A stretch of DNA of 64,000 nt from Limnohabitans sp. MMS-10A-192 (lineage in GTDB: Bacteria; Pseudomonadota; Gammaproteobacteria; Burkholderiales; Burkholderiaceae_C), in the NCBI RefSeq assembly GCF_003063335.1, contig NZ_NERX01000005.1, forward strand, positions 124,001 to 188,000. Reading direction: 5' to 3'. A program made the translations under genes and the position numbers. The notes under the pieces were generated by a model. That model did not search any database and had not been told where the DNA came from. It worked only from the letters and a program-made list of their open reading frames with translations. Below, in pieces: positions 62,836 to 64,000 of the stretch (the stretch's first letter is position 1; every line of letters starts with the position of its first letter).

Positions 62836-63813
62836 TTATTTCTTGTTGTAGGCATCGACCAAGGCTTTGCCCTCGGCACCAGATTTCTCCAGCCATTCCT
62901 TGAGCATGGTGTCACCCACTTTGGCCATGTCGGCTTTCAGCTGGGCCGATGGGGCGGTCACGGTCATGCCGTTGGCCTTGAGGGTGGCCAGCGTCGTGTC
63001 GTTGACTTTGCGCGACTCGCTCCAGCCACGGCTTTCAGCGTCGGCGGCGGCCTTCATCACGGCGTCTTGTGTGGGCTTGTCGAGCGCATCAAAAGCCTTC
63101 TTGTTGGCGATCACCGCGTTCTTGGGCAGCCAAGCCTGCACGTCGTAGTAGTACTTGAGGTGTTCGTAGAGCTTGCTGTCCACACCGGTCGCGCCCGAGG
63201 TCATGGTCGACTCGACCACGCCGGTGGCGAGAGCTTGGGTGAATTCAGCCGCTTGCACGGTCACAGGCTGTGCACCCACCAGTTCTGCAATGCGTGCAGT
63301 GGACGGGCTGTAGGAGCGCCACTTGATGCCCTTGAGGTCGGCGGCGCTGTTGAGCGGCTTCTTGCTGTAAATGCCTTGAGGGGGCCAGGCCACCGAGTAC
63401 AGCAGCACCATGCCTTGTTCGGCCAGTTTCTTCTCCATCAGTGGCTTTTGCGCTTTGTAGAGCTTCATGCCTTCGTCGTAGCTGTCGGCCAAAAAGGGCA
63501 GGCCGTCGGCCGCGTAGATGGGCCATTCGTTGCTGAAGTTGGCCAACAAAATCTCACCGGCCTGGGCCTGACCACCTTGCACGGCGCGCTTGATTTCAGG
63601 CGCTTTGAACAGCGAGGCGTTGGCGTGCACCGTGATCTTGAGCTTGCCGCCCGAGGCCTTGTCCACGTCGGTGGCGAACTGAGCGAGGTTCAGCGAGTGG
63701 AAGTTGCTGGCCGGGTAAGCGGCAGGCAGGTCCCATTTGGTTTGGGCCGAGACGAAACCGGAGAGGGCGAGCAAGCCAGCCAGCAGGCTGAGGTGGAGGG
63801 CGCGACGTTTCAT
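62836..63813 (-). CDS. TRAP transporter solute-binding protein (DctP), second system
   Basis: 325 residues with a signal peptide ending FVSAQ (about 23). DctP fold with WDLPAAYPASNFHSLNLAQF, the Arg-containing KGIKWRSYSPSTARIAELVG ligand-binding segment and AAEFTQALATGVVESTMTSG. Ligand probably an organic acid. First gene of its operon, preceded by a palindromic operator candidate. Confidence 0.94.
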   Translation of the reverse strand: MKRRALHLSLLAGLLALSGFVSAQTKWDLPAAYPASNFHSLNLAQFATDVDKASGGKLKITVHANASLFKAPEIKRAVQGGQAQAGEILLANFSNEWPIYAADGLPFLADSYDEGMKLYKAQKPLMEKKLAEQGMVLLYSVAWPPQGIYSKKPLNSAADLKGIKWRSYSPSTARIAELVGAQPVTVQAAEFTQALATGVVESTMTSGATGVDSKLYEHLKYYYDVQAWLPKNAVIANKKAFDALDKPTQDAVMKAAADAESRGWSESRKVNDTTLATLKANGMTVTAPSAQLKADMAKVGDTMLKEWLEKSGAEGKALVDAYNKK

Positions 63814-63949
63814 GAAAACTCCTGAGTAGATGGGACCAAGCCAAGAAGCACAGCAAAAGCTGTGCCCGTGATGTGCACGCGGGTGGTGCGTCGGCTGTTG
63901 TTCACTGTAGGCATGTTGCCCCGTGCTTGGGATCGGTGATTTCCCTTAA

Positions 63950-63968
63950 TGTCAACAAATTGTTGGCA
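63950..63968. promoter_or_regulatory. Palindromic operator candidate upstream of the second TRAP operon
   Basis: TGTCAACAA-A-TTGTTGGCA, one mismatch from a perfect inverted repeat, 137 bp upstream of the dctP start. TTGTCAAC-type palindromes are typical of GntR/FadR-class regulators; such a gene may lie beyond the window. Confidence 0.5.
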
Positions 63969-64000
63969 AATTGTCATGATGGCGACTAGACTTTCCCTCC

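Overview
The window reads as a chromosomal segment of a sulfur-oxidising betaproteobacterium, most like the Comamonadaceae (Limnohabitans/Rhodoferax-type). This is inferred from a sox cluster with separate soxX and soxA genes, Bug-type and TRAP-type solute-binding proteins, a rubrerythrin/DUF3501 pair, a TupABC locus with a LysR/ModE-like regulator, and generally GC-rich, densely packed genes. The species cannot be named from sequence alone.

Layout. Positions 1-8350 hold the 3' part of a thiosulfate-oxidation cluster (soxD fragment, soxY, soxZ, soxA, soxX, soxB), then a SoxH-like metallo-hydrolase, a DUF4395 membrane protein and two rhodaneses. Positions 8357-15987 are a 7.5 kb integrative element inserted at the 3' end of tRNA-Leu(CAA). 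It is bounded by 131-bp direct repeats and carries a P4-type integrase, small DNA-binding proteins, an XRE regulator with clustered CGTAGA half-sites, a HEPN-domain protein and an unknown two-helix membrane protein. Positions 16078-29523 are mostly housekeeping: cysM, NUDIX, tusA, galU, valS, rubrerythrin, Bug protein, Old Yellow Enzyme, rRNA/tRNA pseudouridine synthase, BrnT/BrnA, yaaA, queF and a PACE efflux protein.

Positions 30081-34476 contain the most unusual locus. A small secreted protein with four degenerate GGxAxQN repeats is followed by a strong terminator, a small secreted protein, a CsgG-like outer-membrane lipoprotein with extra C-terminal domains, a Sel1-type repeat protein and a LuxR-type regulator. 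It looks like a non-canonical curli-like (nucleation/precipitation-type) export system without recognisable csgE or csgF. The block lies between queF and a diverged second copy of the queF 3' end (34681-34759), which suggests it arrived by recombination at queF. A similar scar (37548-38007) follows a superfamily 1 helicase: a decapitated HTH antitoxin-like gene and a second helicase 3' end. Next comes a defence pair: a fused ABC-ATPase/TOPRIM (DUF4435) protein resembling a merged PARIS AriA-AriB, and an MmeI-like type IIG restriction-methylation enzyme.

Positions 42742-63813 are again core or metabolic: orphan ModA-like lipoprotein, dienelactone hydrolase, ZIP transporter with a histidine-rich loop, sulfurtransferase, EamA exporter, Rieske oxygenase, xseB-ispA-dxs, a TakP-like TRAP system, tungstate uptake tupBCA with its regulator, crcB, rdgC and a second TRAP system. 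Palindromic GTCATCCCGGG-type repeats occur in three intergenic places, and one of them supplies the end of a coding sequence.
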